A DNA stretch of 64,000 nt. Origin: Pseudonocardia sp. MH-G8. Its GTDB lineage: Bacteria > Actinomycetota > Actinomycetes > Mycobacteriales > Pseudonocardiaceae. The notes under the pieces were generated by a model. That model ran no database searches. It had not been told where the DNA came from and saw only the letters and a list, made by a program, of their open reading frames with translations. The position numbers and the translations under genes are program-made. The stretch spans positions 154,389 to 218,388 of the forward strand of contig NZ_NKYF01000014.1 in NCBI RefSeq assembly GCF_002262885.1, written 5' to 3'. Within the stretch, counting starts at the first letter, position 1. Every line of letters starts with the position of its first letter. Shown one piece after another: positions 9,173 to 17,847 of the stretch.

Positions 9173-9212
9173 GTGCAATGCACTGATTGCACAAGAGCCA
9201 TCGATGTGCAAT
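9173..9212. promoter_or_regulatory. TTGCAC/GTGCAA operator-like cluster
   Basis: GTGCAA at 9173 and TTGCAC at 9187-9192 form a dyad, and a third GTGCAAT follows at 9206. The cluster lies between the aldolase-like gene and the VOC gene, about 75 bp before the latter's start. It looks like a binding site for a dimeric regulator; the protein is unknown. Confidence 0.35.
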
Positions 9213-9285
9213 CCTGGTGTTGCAGGTCAGGAGCGCCGGTGACGACCGCCCTGGCCTGCCTCACCACCAGATCAGGAGCAGCTCC

Positions 9286-9669
9286 ATGGACAACCCCGAG
9301 CACCCCTCCTACGAGGGTGGGCGGAACATCGCGATGAAAGTTCCGCCGCACCAGTGGTCGCAGACCGTGGCCTTCTACCGGGACACCCTCGGCCTTCGCG
9401 AGCTGGGCAACCCCTTCGACTCCGGCCCGCAGTCGGTGGGGTTCGCCTTCGGGGCCAACCGGTTGTGGATCGATCGCGTGCCCGGGATGAGCCAGGCCGA
9501 GCTGTGGCTGCAAGTCACCACTGCCGACACCGCCGCCGCCGCGGGCCACCTGGCGGCCGCAGGAGTGCACCGCTGCGACGAGATCGAGCCGCTGGACGGC
9601 GACTCGGCGTACTGGGTCACCAACCCGGCCGCGATCGTCCATCTGGTCTCCGAGCCCGACCCGGTCTGA
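9286..9669 (+). CDS. VOC family protein (glyoxalase/bleomycin-resistance fold)
   Basis: 127 aa from MDNPEHPSYEGGRNIAMKVP, preceded by AGGAGC 8 bp upstream; the longer in-frame reading from 9187 crosses the regulatory repeats. The core has the two beta-alpha-beta-beta-beta modules of the vicinal oxygen chelate fold (WSQTVAFYRDTLGLRELG, WLQVTTADTAAAAGHLAAAG, STAYWVTNP-like end). Members bind metal and act as glyoxalases, dioxygenases or resistance proteins; nothing in the sequence fixes which. It stands alone between the D-amino-acid operon and the anion transporter. Confidence 0.8.
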   Translation: MDNPEHPSYEGGRNIAMKVPPHQWSQTVAFYRDTLGLRELGNPFDSGPQSVGFAFGANRLWIDRVPGMSQAELWLQVTTADTAAAAGHLAAAGVHRCDEIEPLDGDSAYWVTNPAAIVHLVSEPDPV

Positions 9670-9721
9670 ATCCGGCCCGCCGAGCCGGGCAGGGTCCGGT
9701 GACGGGTGTCACCCTCGTTCC

Positions 9722-11329
9722 ATGACCGCGGAGAGCCCTCGCCCCCGGACCGACGTCGACAAGGCCCTGCTCGGCCACGCCACCTACCGCAGCCTGGGTG
9801 AGCAGCAGCTCTCGCCGGCCGAGGAGCGGTTCGAGAAGGGCCGCCGGACGGTCGGGCTCTTCCTCGCGCCGCTCGTCACGATCGTCTTCCTCGCCCTCCC
9901 GCTGGGCCTCGAACCGCAGCAGCAGAACCTCGCCGCGGTGCTGCTCGGGGTGATCGTCCTGTGGGTCACCGAGGCCGTCCCGATCCCGATCGGCGGCCTC
10001 ATCGGTGTGGCAGTGGTGGTGTTCCTGCAGGTCGAGCCGGCCGACGACGTGCTCGCGAACTTCGGCTCGTCCACGGTCTTCACGTTCATCGGCGCGTTCA
10101 TCCTCGCCCAGGCGATGCTCAAGCACGGCCTGGCGCGGCGTTTCGCGTTCCGGATCCTCGCGTTGCCCCGGGTGGGGAACTCCACGTTCGGGGTGATCAT
10201 CGCGTTCGGCGCGATCACCGCGCTGCTCTCGGCGTTCGTGTCGAACACCGCGACCGTCGCGATGCTGCTGCCCACGGCGCTGGGCATCCTCGGCGTGATC
10301 GCCAAGCTGCTGCAGGAGCGCGGCCTGGTGGCGTCCGACTTCGACCCGCTGCGGCTGCGCGTCGGCGCGGCGATCATGTTGATGCTGGCCTACGGCGCGA
10401 GCGTGGGCGGCCTGCTCACCCCCGTCGGCAGCCCGCCGAACCTCATCGGGCGCGGCCTGATCGAGCAGGCCACCGGGGAGCGCATCAGCTTCGCGGCGTG
10501 GATGGGCATGGCCGTGCCGATCTGCCTGCTGATGTTCGTGGCGCTCGCCGTCGTGCTGCTGCTGATCAACAAGCCCGAGATCCGGCGCATCGACGGCGTC
10601 GAGGACTACGTGGCCCGGCAGCGCGCCGAGATGGGGCCGCTGTCGCGCGCGGAGAAGAACACGCTGATCGCCTTCGGCATCACCGTGGCGCTGTGGATCT
10701 TCCCCGGCATCGTGGCGCTGGTCGCGGGCACCGACTCCGACTTCTACACCGCCGTCACCGACCGGCTCGACGAGGGCATGGTCGCCGTGCTCGGCGCCTC
10801 GCTGCTCTACCTGCTGCCCACGGACTGGCGGAACCGCGAGTTCACGCTGCGCTGGAGCGATGCCGCGGACATCGACTGGGGCACGATCGTGCTCTTCGGC
10901 ACCGGCATCATCTTCGGCGCGCTGCTCTCCTCCACCGGCCTCGCCGAGACGATCGGCAACGGGGTCTCCGCCGGCCTCGGGCTCACCAGCATCGTCGCGA
11001 TCACGATCTTCGCGGTGCTGCTCGCGATCGTCGTGTCGGAGACCACGAGCAATACGGCGTCGGCCGCGGTGGTCGTGCCGATCGTGATCCCGGTGGCCCT
11101 CGCCGCGGGCGTCAACCCGTTCGTGCCGGCGATCGCGGCCACCTTCGCGGCGTCGTTCGGGTTCATGCTGCCGGTGTCGACACCGCAGAACGCGGTGGTC
11201 TACGGCTCGGGTGCGGTGCCGATCACCACGATGATCCGCTCCGGCTTCTCGTTCGACGTGCTCGGCGCGATCCTCATCATCGTGATCCTGCCGCTGATGG
11301 TGGCGCTGCTGGGGTTCGGGGCGGCCTGA
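9722..11329 (+). CDS. SLC13/DASS family anion:sodium symporter
   Basis: 535 aa with about eleven to twelve hydrophobic segments. The two inverted-repeat substrate/Na+ motifs of the divalent-anion/Na+ symporters are clear: FVSNTATVAMLLPT in the first half and TTSNTASAAVVVPI in the second. LLTPVGSPPNLIG and the final LPVSTPQNAVVYGSGAV are also typical. It would import a di- or tricarboxylate such as succinate, tartrate or malate, or sulfate. Tartrate dehydrogenase and other sugar-acid genes nearby make a dicarboxylate likely (inference). The cytoplasmic N-terminus is about 50 residues and polar. Confidence 0.92.
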   Translation: MTAESPRPRTDVDKALLGHATYRSLGEQQLSPAEERFEKGRRTVGLFLAPLVTIVFLALPLGLEPQQQNLAAVLLGVIVLWVTEAVPIPIGGLIGVAVVVFLQVEPADDVLANFGSSTVFTFIGAFILAQAMLKHGLARRFAFRILALPRVGNSTFGVIIAFGAITALLSAFVSNTATVAMLLPTALGILGVIAKLLQERGLVASDFDPLRLRVGAAIMLMLAYGASVGGLLTPVGSPPNLIGRGLIEQATGERISFAAWMGMAVPICLLMFVALAVVLLLINKPEIRRIDGVEDYVARQRAEMGPLSRAEKNTLIAFGITVALWIFPGIVALVAGTDSDFYTAVTDRLDEGMVAVLGASLLYLLPTDWRNREFTLRWSDAADIDWGTIVLFGTGIIFGALLSSTGLAETIGNGVSAGLGLTSIVAITIFAVLLAIVVSETTSNTASAAVVVPIVIPVALAAGVNPFVPAIAATFAASFGFMLPVSTPQNAVVYGSGAVPITTMIRSGFSFDVLGAILIIVILPLMVALLGFGAA

Positions 11330-11363
11330 GGCACGGCGAGACAGGGTCCTCGCACGCGACCCG

Positions 11364-11825
11364 TCAGGCGTCCGACGGACCCCGATCGACAGAGGTGGGG
11401 AGGACGCCCATCGCGACGTCGACGATGGCGGCCCGCGGTGCGAGGCGTGAGACCTCGGGGATGGGGATCCACTGCGCGAAGTCGGTCGTGCCGCCGACCT
11501 CCGTGGTGCCCAACTCCCCGCCCACGATCGTGGCAGCGAGGAGGAAGCGCTGGGAACGGAACGGGCGACGATGATCGGCGCGTGGAGCGGTGACGTGGTG
11601 CTCCGCGAGCACCCGGCCCACGTCCACCCGGTAGCCGGTCTCTTCGAACACCTCACGGGCAACTGCGTCACTGATGGACTCGTCGAACTCGACTCCCCCG
11701 CCCGGCATGGTCCAGCACGGCTCAGCGCGAGCGCTCCCGTTGAACCATGTCAGCAGGATGTGCCCATCTGCACTGACCAGCAGCCCGTAGGCGGCGATAC
11801 GGGTGTCGTACTCGGTGAAATGCAC
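11364..11825 (-). CDS. Nudix hydrolase
   Basis: 153 aa. A complete Nudix box (G-x5-E-x7-R-E-x2-E-E-x-G-Y) starts at GGGVEFDESISDAV and continues AREVFEETGY. The family hydrolyses nucleoside diphosphate derivatives, with the box glutamates binding Mg2+. The N-terminus (MHFTEYDTRIAAYGLLVSAD) matches the ADP-ribose-pyrophosphatase/MutT-like beta strand pattern. The gene stands alone, convergent with the anion transporter and divergent from the tartrate dehydrogenase gene. The substrate is not predictable. Confidence 0.9.
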   Translation of the reverse strand: MHFTEYDTRIAAYGLLVSADGHILLTWFNGSARAEPCWTMPGGGVEFDESISDAVAREVFEETGYRVDVGRVLAEHHVTAPRADHRRPFRSQRFLLAATIVGGELGTTEVGGTTDFAQWIPIPEVSRLAPRAAIVDVAMGVLPTSVDRGPSDA

Positions 11826-11957
11826 GAGCCGAAGCTACCGGTGTCGCCGGTGCCTTGATCATCAGTTCTGCCCAGGGCGGCCTCGTGGAACCGGCGCGGC
11901 CGACCCTGGCTGTGGCAGGAGCCGTCGGGCGCCCTGCGGTGAGGGACACTGGCGGCC

Positions 11958-13004
11958 GTGCAGAGAATCGCCGTGATCCCCGGGGACGGGATCGGTTCCG
12001 AAGTGATCGACTCCGCTCGCGCCGTGCTCGACGCGGTGTGCGCCCGCCACTCGGTGTCGTTGGAGTACACCGAGTTCGACTGGTCGTGCGAGCGGTACGC
12101 GAACGAGGGCGCGATGATGCCCGCCGACGGCATCGAGACGTTGCGCGGCTTCGACGCGATCCTGCTCGGGGCCGTCGGCTGGCCGGGCGTGCCCGACCAC
12201 GTCTCGCTCTGGGGCCTGCTCATCCCGATCCGCCGCACCTTCCGCCAGTACGTCAACCTGCGCCCGATCCGGGTGTTCGAGGGCGTGCAGAGCCCGCTGC
12301 GCGGCGCCGACGACGTCGACTTCGTGGTGGTGCGGGAGAACGTCGAGGGCGAGTACTCCGAGGTCGGCGGCCGGGTGAACCGCGGGTTCCCGGACGAGCT
12401 GGCCGTCCAGGAGTCGGTGTTCACGCGGGTCGGGGTGAGCCGGATCGCCGACTTCGCGTTCGAGCTGGCCGCCTCGCGCCGCGGCTACGTCACGAGCGCG
12501 ACGAAGTCGAACGGCATCGTGCACACCCTGCCGTTCTGGGACGAGGTCGTGGCCGAGCGCGCGGCGCGGCACCCGGACGTCCGGTTCGACAGCGAGCACA
12601 TCGACGCCCTCGCCGCGAAGTTCGTGCTGCAGCCGCAGCGGTTCGACGTGGTGGTGGGCTCGAACCTGTTCGGCGACATCCTCTCCGACCTGGCCGCCGC
12701 GGTCGCCGGCTCCATCGGCATCGCCCCCTCGGCCAACCTGGACCCGACCAAGGAGTTCCCCTCGATGTTCGAGCCGGTGCACGGCTCGGCCCCGGACATC
12801 GCGGGCCAGGGCATCGCCAACCCCGTCGGTGCGGTGTGGTCGGCGGCGCTGATGCTGGAGCACCTGGGCCACGCGGCCGCCGCCGCGGACGTCGTGGCTG
12901 CGATGGAGACGACCCTGCGCGACGGGTCAACCCGCACGAAGGACCTGGGCGGCACGGCGACCACGCAGGAGGTCACGCAGGCCCTGGTGACGGCGCTGGG
13001 CTAA
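11958..13004 (+). CDS. tartrate dehydrogenase / D-malate dehydrogenase (isopropylmalate dehydrogenase family)
   Basis: 348 aa from GTG. Beta-decarboxylating dehydrogenase: N-terminal IAVIPGDGIGSEVI, the LLGAVGWPGVPDH segment, metal site FGDILSDLAA, the ATKSNG lysine block and FEPVHGSAPDIAGQGIANP. The GWPGVPDHVSLWG stretch in place of the LeuB loop points to the tartrate/D-malate dehydrogenase subgroup rather than leucine biosynthesis, and no leu genes are nearby. It would oxidise tartrate or D-malate with NAD+. The DASS transporter upstream could supply the substrate. Confidence 0.87.
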   Translation: MQRIAVIPGDGIGSEVIDSARAVLDAVCARHSVSLEYTEFDWSCERYANEGAMMPADGIETLRGFDAILLGAVGWPGVPDHVSLWGLLIPIRRTFRQYVNLRPIRVFEGVQSPLRGADDVDFVVVRENVEGEYSEVGGRVNRGFPDELAVQESVFTRVGVSRIADFAFELAASRRGYVTSATKSNGIVHTLPFWDEVVAERAARHPDVRFDSEHIDALAAKFVLQPQRFDVVVGSNLFGDILSDLAAAVAGSIGIAPSANLDPTKEFPSMFEPVHGSAPDIAGQGIANPVGAVWSAALMLEHLGHAAAAADVVAAMETTLRDGSTRTKDLGGTATTQEVTQALVTALG

Positions 13005-13016
13005 GGCTCTCCAGAA

Positions 13017-13071
13017 GTTCAGGAAAGCCACATTCAGGTCCTGCAGGTTCATGGATGTGGCTTTCCTGAAC
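13017..13071. terminator. bidirectional terminator-like dyad
   Basis: GTTCAGGAAAGCCACAT (13017-13033) pairs perfectly with its complement at 13055-13071, a 17-bp stem with a 21-nt loop. It lies between the converging tartrate dehydrogenase (+) and FAD oxidase (-) stop codons, the expected place for a shared terminator. There is no U-tract, which is common in actinobacteria. Confidence 0.75.
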
Positions 13072-13072
13072 C

Positions 13073-14446
13073 TCAGCCGGCGGCGAGGACCTTGCCGGGG
13101 TTGAGGATGCCCTGCGGGTCGAACGCTTCCTTGATCCTCCGGTGCAGATCGAGGCTCAGGTCGCCCAGTTCCGTCGCCAGCCAGTCGCGCTTCAGGACGC
13201 CCACGCCGTGCTCGCCGGTGATCGTGCCGCCCAGCGCCAAGCCTAGCTGCATGATCGCGTCGAAGGCGCGCTGGGCCCGGTCGACGGCGGCCGGGTCGCC
13301 GCGGTCGAAGATCACGGTGGGGTGCATGTTGCCGTCACCCACGTGGCCGGGGCAGGAGACGAGCACGCCGTGCTCCTGCGCGATCGCGGTGATGCCGTCC
13401 AGCAGCTCGACCAGCCGGGAGCGCGGCACGGCCACGTCGTCGATGAGCGTGGAGCCGAGCTTCTCCACCGCGAAGTGCACGATCCGGCGGGCCTCCATGA
13501 GCATGGCCGACTCGGTGGCGTCCGACGCCACGGCCACGTCGAGCGCCCCCAGCTCGCTGCAGATCGCGCCCATCGCCGCGACGTCCTCGGCCGCGCGGGG
13601 CCCGCGGTCGGACTGGGTGAGCAGCAGCGCGCCGGCACCGGTCGGCAGGCCCATGTCGCGGTAGTCCTGGATCGCCCGCACCGTGACGCCGTCGAGGAAC
13701 TCGCACATCGACGGCGCCAGGCCCGCGGCCATGATCCGGGTGACGGCCGAGAGGGCGTCGGCGGCCGAGCCGAACGCCGCGGCCATCGTCAGGGCGGCCT
13801 CCGGCGCGGGCTTCAGCCCGAGCGTGGCCTGCGTGATCACGCCGAGGGTGCCCTCGGAGCCGACGAGCAGCTTCGTGAGGTCGTAGCCGGCCACGCCCTT
13901 CGCGGTGCGCCGCCCGGTGCGCAGCAGCTCGCCGCTCGCGGTGACGACCTCGAGCCCGCGGACGAAGTCGGTGGTCACGCCGTACTTCACGCAGCACAGC
14001 CCGCCCGCGTTGGTGGCGAGGTTGCCGCCGATCGTCGACAGCTCCCACGACGAGGGGTCCGGCGGGTAGTAGAGGTCCTGCTCGAGTACGGCGCGCGAGA
14101 GCACGGCGTTCAGCACACCGGGCTCGACCACGGCCACCTGGTCGACCGGGTCGATCTCCAGGATCCGGTCCATCCGGGTGAGGGAGACCACGATGCCGCC
14201 GTCGACGGCGTTGGCCGCGCCCGACAGCCCCGACCGCGCGCCCTGCGGCACCACCGGCACCCGGTGCGCCGACGCCACCCGCAGCACGTGCTGCACCTGC
14301 GCGGTCTCCGTCGGGCGCACCACGGCGAGCGGGGCGCCCGCGGCGCAGAAGTTCGCCTCGTCGTGCCGGTAGGCCTCGGTGCTGACCGGATCGGTGAGCA
14401 GCGCGTCGGCAGGCAGTCCGGCGGCGAGTTCGTCGAGAACGGTCAT
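13073..14446 (-). CDS. FAD-binding oxidase, GlcD/D-lactate dehydrogenase family
   Basis: 457 aa from MTVLDELAAGLPADALLTDP; the longer in-frame reading would cross the tandem repeat array and is rejected. N-terminal FAD_binding_4 domain (VPVVPQGARSGLSGAANA, STIGGNLATNAGGLCCVKYG) and C-terminal FAD-oxidase domain with the metal and active-site histidines (CPGHVGDGNMHP, TGEHGVGVLKRDWL). The family oxidises 2-hydroxy acids (glycolate, D-lactate, D-2-hydroxyglutarate), usually delivering electrons to the respiratory chain. With a GntR/FCD gene upstream and sugar-acid enzymes beyond it, a hydroxy-acid catabolic role fits. Confidence 0.9.
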   Translation of the reverse strand: MTVLDELAAGLPADALLTDPVSTEAYRHDEANFCAAGAPLAVVRPTETAQVQHVLRVASAHRVPVVPQGARSGLSGAANAVDGGIVVSLTRMDRILEIDPVDQVAVVEPGVLNAVLSRAVLEQDLYYPPDPSSWELSTIGGNLATNAGGLCCVKYGVTTDFVRGLEVVTASGELLRTGRRTAKGVAGYDLTKLLVGSEGTLGVITQATLGLKPAPEAALTMAAAFGSAADALSAVTRIMAAGLAPSMCEFLDGVTVRAIQDYRDMGLPTGAGALLLTQSDRGPRAAEDVAAMGAICSELGALDVAVASDATESAMLMEARRIVHFAVEKLGSTLIDDVAVPRSRLVELLDGITAIAQEHGVLVSCPGHVGDGNMHPTVIFDRGDPAAVDRAQRAFDAIMQLGLALGGTITGEHGVGVLKRDWLATELGDLSLDLHRRIKEAFDPQGILNPGKVLAAG

Positions 14447-14565
14447 GGGGTCCCCCTGTGTCTGATGGCCTCCGCGTCGCTGCGGCGGCTCACGGGCCTT
14501 CAAGCGCCGCTGGGTCTGTTGGCTTCCGGGGCGGCTCGCGCTGGTCGCACATCGATCGTGGTGCC

Positions 14566-14747
14566 GGCACACCGACTGCAGTCGGTGTGCCAGCGAGGAA
14601 GTCGGTGCGTGAGCCATGAAGTCGGTGCGCGAGCGAGGAAGTCGGTGTGCGCGCGGGGCGGCCGCGGCGCCCGGGTCGTCGCACACCGATTGTGGTGCTG
14701 CCACACCGACTGCAGTCGGTGTGTGAGTGCGGCAGTCGGTGTGTGAG
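14566..14747. repeat. 20-bp tandem array with two PstI-centred palindromes
   Basis: GTCGGTG recurs at exactly 20-bp steps (14581, 14601, 14621, 14641) and again at 14715 and 14735. Each block begins at a palindrome centred on CTGCAG: a 26-bp perfect one at 14566-14591 and a 22-bp one at 14702-14723. Both palindromes are preceded by a similar stretch (CGCACATCGATCGTGGTGC and CGCACACCGATTGTGGTGC). The array fills the gap between the GntR gene and the FAD oxidase gene. No spacers are present, so it is not CRISPR. Confidence 0.85.
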
Positions 14748-14749
14748 CG

Positions 14750-15415
14750 TCATGTCGGGCGGAGGCGGGCGTGGCTCGACTCCAGGTGCGCGCGCATCGC
14801 CGCCGCGGCGCGGGTCGGGTCGCGGGCCTGGACGGCGTCGGTGATGCGGCGGTGTTCGGCGAGGGCCTGCGGGCCGATGCCCCGGTCGTAGTACTGCCGG
14901 TAGATGTGCAGGTGCCAGTTCGTGCGCTCGAACGCCTCGCGCACCTGGTCGCTGCCGGCGAGCTCGGCGACCAGCAGGTGGAAGCGCGCGTCGTGCGCGC
15001 TGAAGGCGCGGTACGCCGCGTAGGTGTCGGCCTCCGGCGCGTCGGCCGCCGTGAGCTCGGCCACCAGTCGGGCCCGGCCGGCGTCGTCCGCCCGCTCCGC
15101 GGCCCGGCCCGCCGCCCACGGCTCGATGAGCAGCCGGAACCGGTAGAGGTCGGCGAGCTGATCGGGGGTCAGCAGCGGTGTGGTGCGGTAGCCGCGCAGC
15201 GGTTCCTTGACGACGAGCTGCGCCGACTCCAGCCGGGCGAGCGCCTCGCGCACCGGCGTGGGGGAGACGCCCAGCTCGCGGGCGAGGCCGTCGATCGAGA
15301 CGCGGGCGCCCGGGGCGATCCCGTGATCCATGATCATGGCCTTGATCGCCTCGTGCACGTCGTCGACGAGCACGGGCCGGCTTCCCGGCCGCGGTGCGCG
15401 GGGCCCTGGCGTCAC
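14750..15415 (-). CDS. GntR-family regulator, FadR/FCD subfamily
   Basis: 221 aa. N-terminal winged helix (VHEAIKAMIMDHGIAPGARV, ELGVSPTPVREALARLE) followed by an all-helical FCD ligand domain with metal-binding histidines (HDARFHLLVAEL, LAEHRRITDAV, HLESSHARL). FCD regulators bind organic acids and usually repress. The perfect palindrome GATCCTATAGGATC, 6 bp upstream of the start at 15422-15435, is a typical FCD operator. It is shared with the divergent sugar-acid operon, so this protein very likely controls that operon and itself. Confidence 0.92.
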   Translation of the reverse strand: MTPGPRAPRPGSRPVLVDDVHEAIKAMIMDHGIAPGARVSIDGLARELGVSPTPVREALARLESAQLVVKEPLRGYRTTPLLTPDQLADLYRFRLLIEPWAAGRAAERADDAGRARLVAELTAADAPEADTYAAYRAFSAHDARFHLLVAELAGSDQVREAFERTNWHLHIYRQYYDRGIGPQALAEHRRITDAVQARDPTRAAAAMRAHLESSHARLRPT

Positions 15416-15421
15416 CGGGAA

Positions 15422-15435
15422 GATCCTATAGGATC
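15422..15435. promoter_or_regulatory. GntR/FCD operator palindrome
   Basis: GATCCTATAGGATC is a perfect 14-bp palindrome in the 61-bp space between the divergent GntR gene and the FAH-family gene. Length, symmetry and TA centre are those of FadR-subfamily operators. It is the single best candidate site for the adjacent regulator. Confidence 0.75.
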
Positions 15436-15476
15436 CACGCGCAGCGTGTGCCGCGAACGGACAGGAGCCGTGGAGT

Positions 15477-16382
15477 ATGGAGATCGTCCGCTACGTCGAG
15501 CAGGGTGGGACGCAGCCCCGGGTGGGGGTGCGCCGCGAGGGCAAGATCGCCCCGGTGCGCTACGGCTCGGTCGCCGAGCTGCTCCAGGAGTCGCAGGACG
15601 CCCTGCGCGCCGGCCTGGAGCCCACCGGGCCGGAGGTGGACGCCGCCACGGTCACCTACCTGCCGCCCGTCGACGGGCGCACCGAGGTGTGGGCCTCCGG
15701 CGTCACCTACGAACGCTCCCGCGCCGGCCGGGTGGAGGAGAGCGTCCAGGCGTCGGTGTACGAGCTCGTCTATGACGCGCCGCGTCCCGAGCTGTTCCTC
15801 AAGTCGGTGGCCTGGCGCGTGGTCACCGACGGCGAGCCGGTGGCCGTGCGCGCCGACTCCGAGGTCGACGTCCCGGAGCCCGAGCTCGCGGTCGTGACCA
15901 ACAGCGCCGGGGAGATCGTCGGTTACACCGTCTGCAACGACGTGAGCTCGCGCTCCATCGAGGGCGAGAACCCGCTCTACATCCCGCAGGCGAAGATCTT
16001 CAGCGGTTGCTGCGCGCTGGCCACGGGTATCCGCCCGGCGTGGGAGGTCGACACGGCCGACCTGGCGATCACCATGAAGGTGGTGCGCGACGGCGCCACC
16101 GCCTTCGAGGGCGAGACCAGCACGGCCCGTCTGCACCGCACGCTGGAGGAGCTGGTGGAGGTGCTCTACGCGCCCACCGACTTCCCCGACGGGGCGATCC
16201 TGTCCACCGGCACGGGTATCGTCCCGGAGCTGAGCTTCTCGCTCGCCGAGGGCGATGTCGTGGAGATCGACATCGCCGAGGTGGGCACCCTGACCAACCC
16301 CGTCGTACGGGGTCGCGAACCGTTGGCCTGGCTGGTGGACGCCTGCGAGCGTCCGGCCGCCAGGCGGAAGGGACAGCAGTGA
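15477..16382 (+). CDS. fumarylacetoacetate hydrolase family protein (2-keto-3-deoxy-sugar-acid dehydratase-like)
   Basis: 301 aa. FAH-fold metal enzyme: the C-terminal catalytic half has the acidic ligands (RPELFLKSVAWR, NDVSSRSIEGENPLYIPQAK, STGTGIVPE). Sequence style and the directly coupled ketoglutarate semialdehyde dehydrogenase match 2-keto-3-deoxy-L-arabinonate/D-xylonate dehydratases of the non-phosphorylative pentose (Weimberg-type) or aldarate routes, which make 2,5-dioxopentanoate. The stop overlaps the next start (GTGA). A GntR operator lies 42 bp upstream. Assignment to arabinonate, xylonate or hydroxyproline-type acids is inference. Confidence 0.82.
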   Translation: MEIVRYVEQGGTQPRVGVRREGKIAPVRYGSVAELLQESQDALRAGLEPTGPEVDAATVTYLPPVDGRTEVWASGVTYERSRAGRVEESVQASVYELVYDAPRPELFLKSVAWRVVTDGEPVAVRADSEVDVPEPELAVVTNSAGEIVGYTVCNDVSSRSIEGENPLYIPQAKIFSGCCALATGIRPAWEVDTADLAITMKVVRDGATAFEGETSTARLHRTLEELVEVLYAPTDFPDGAILSTGTGIVPELSFSLAEGDVVEIDIAEVGTLTNPVVRGREPLAWLVDACERPAARRKGQQ

Positions 16383-17842
16383 CCGTTCCCGACACCACGC
16401 CCGAGGAGATCGAGCGCATCCTCGCGGCCGCCGCGCAGGCCGCCGGACCGTTCGCGGCGCTGCGCCCGGCCGAGCGCGCCCGGCTGCTGCGCGCGGCCGC
16501 CGACGCCCTCGACGCCGCGGCCGGCGAGCTCGTGCCGATCGCGATCGAGGAGTCGTCCCTGCCCGAGGGCCGGCTGACCGGTGAGGTCGCCCGTTCCAGC
16601 GGCCAGCTGCGGCTGTTCGCCGACGCGCTCGACGAGGGCTCCTACCTCGAGGTGACCCTCGACTCGGCCGACGCGAACGCCTCCCCGGTGCCGCGTCCGG
16701 ACCTGCGCCGGATGCTGCTGCCGCTCGGCCCGGTCGCCGTCTTCGCGGCCAGCAACTTCCCGTTCGCGTTCAGCGTGCCCGGCGGCGACACCGCGTCCGC
16801 GCTCGCGGCCGGCTGCCCCGTCGTGCTCAAGGCCCATCCCGGCCACCCGCGGCTGTCGGTGCGCACCGGCGAGGTGCTCGTCGAGGCACTGCGTGCCGCA
16901 GGCGCCCCCGACGGCACGTTCGCCGTGGTGCACGGCATGGACGCGGGCGCCACGGTGCTCACCGACCCGCGGATCAAGGCCGGCGCGTTCACCGGCTCGG
17001 TCAAGGGCGGCATGGCGCTGCTGGAGATCGCGACCAAGCGCGCCGAGCCGATCCCGTTCTACGGCGAGCTGGGCAGCCTGAACCCCGTGTTCGTCACGCC
17101 GGCCGCGATCGCCGCCCGTGGCAACGACCTCGCCGACGGTTACGTCGGCTCGTTCACCCTCGGCACCGGTCAGTTCTGCACCAAGCCGGGCCTGCTGTTC
17201 CTGCCCGCGGGCCACGGCCTGGAGGAGCGGCTCACCGAGGCCGTGCGGAACGCGGCGCCCGCCGGCATGCTCAACGACCGGATCCGCGAGGGGCACGCCC
17301 ACGAGCGGGACCGGCTGGAGGGCCTGGGCCCGGTGCGCACGCTGGTGCACGGCGCCGACACCGACGCGGGCGTCGCGCCCACGCTGCTGGCCACCACCGC
17401 CAAGGAGCTGCTCGCCGACCCGGACTCGCTGCTGCAGGAGTGCTTCGGGCCCACCTCGATCGTCGTCGAGTACAGCGACCCCGACGAGATGCTGGCCGCC
17501 GCGGAGGCGTTCGGCGGCAACCTGACCGCCACCGTGCAGGCGGAGGACTCCGACGCCGCCACCTTGGCGCCGCTGCTCGACGCGCTGCGCGACCGCGCGG
17601 GCCGGCTGGTCTACAACGGCTGGCCCACCGGTGTGGCCGTGTCGTGGGCGATGCACCACGGCGGCCCGTTCCCGTCCACCACGGCGTCGATCCACACGAG
17701 CGTCGGCGTCACGGCGCTGCGCCGCTTCCTGCGCCCGGTCTGCTACCAGAACACCCCGCAGGCCCTGCTGCCCGAGGCGCTGCAGGACAGCAACCCCCTG
17801 GGCCTCCCGCGCCGCCTCGACGGGGTGCTCACCGGAGCCTGA
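16379..17842 (+). CDS. 2,5-dioxovalerate (alpha-ketoglutarate semialdehyde) dehydrogenase
   Basis: 487 aa. Aldehyde dehydrogenase superfamily with the signature of the ketoglutarate-semialdehyde branch: FAASNFPFAFSVPGGDTASA, VLKAHPGHPRLS, FYGELGSLNPVFV (general-base glutamate) and TLGTGQFCTKPG (catalytic cysteine). It oxidises 2,5-dioxopentanoate to 2-oxoglutarate with NAD(P)+, the last step of the oxidative pentose and aldarate pathways. The GTG start overlaps the FAH-family stop, so the two enzymes are made together. A palindromic repeat follows the stop. Confidence 0.92.
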   Translation: MTVPDTTPEEIERILAAAAQAAGPFAALRPAERARLLRAAADALDAAAGELVPIAIEESSLPEGRLTGEVARSSGQLRLFADALDEGSYLEVTLDSADANASPVPRPDLRRMLLPLGPVAVFAASNFPFAFSVPGGDTASALAAGCPVVLKAHPGHPRLSVRTGEVLVEALRAAGAPDGTFAVVHGMDAGATVLTDPRIKAGAFTGSVKGGMALLEIATKRAEPIPFYGELGSLNPVFVTPAAIAARGNDLADGYVGSFTLGTGQFCTKPGLLFLPAGHGLEERLTEAVRNAAPAGMLNDRIREGHAHERDRLEGLGPVRTLVHGADTDAGVAPTLLATTAKELLADPDSLLQECFGPTSIVVEYSDPDEMLAAAEAFGGNLTATVQAEDSDAATLAPLLDALRDRAGRLVYNGWPTGVAVSWAMHHGGPFPSTTASIHTSVGVTALRRFLRPVCYQNTPQALLPEALQDSNPLGLPRRLDGVLTGA

Positions 17843-17847
17843 CCCAC

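Noticed and set aside
14566..14747. CRISPR array
   Set aside because: The 20-bp units are directly adjacent with no variable spacers and there are no cas genes.
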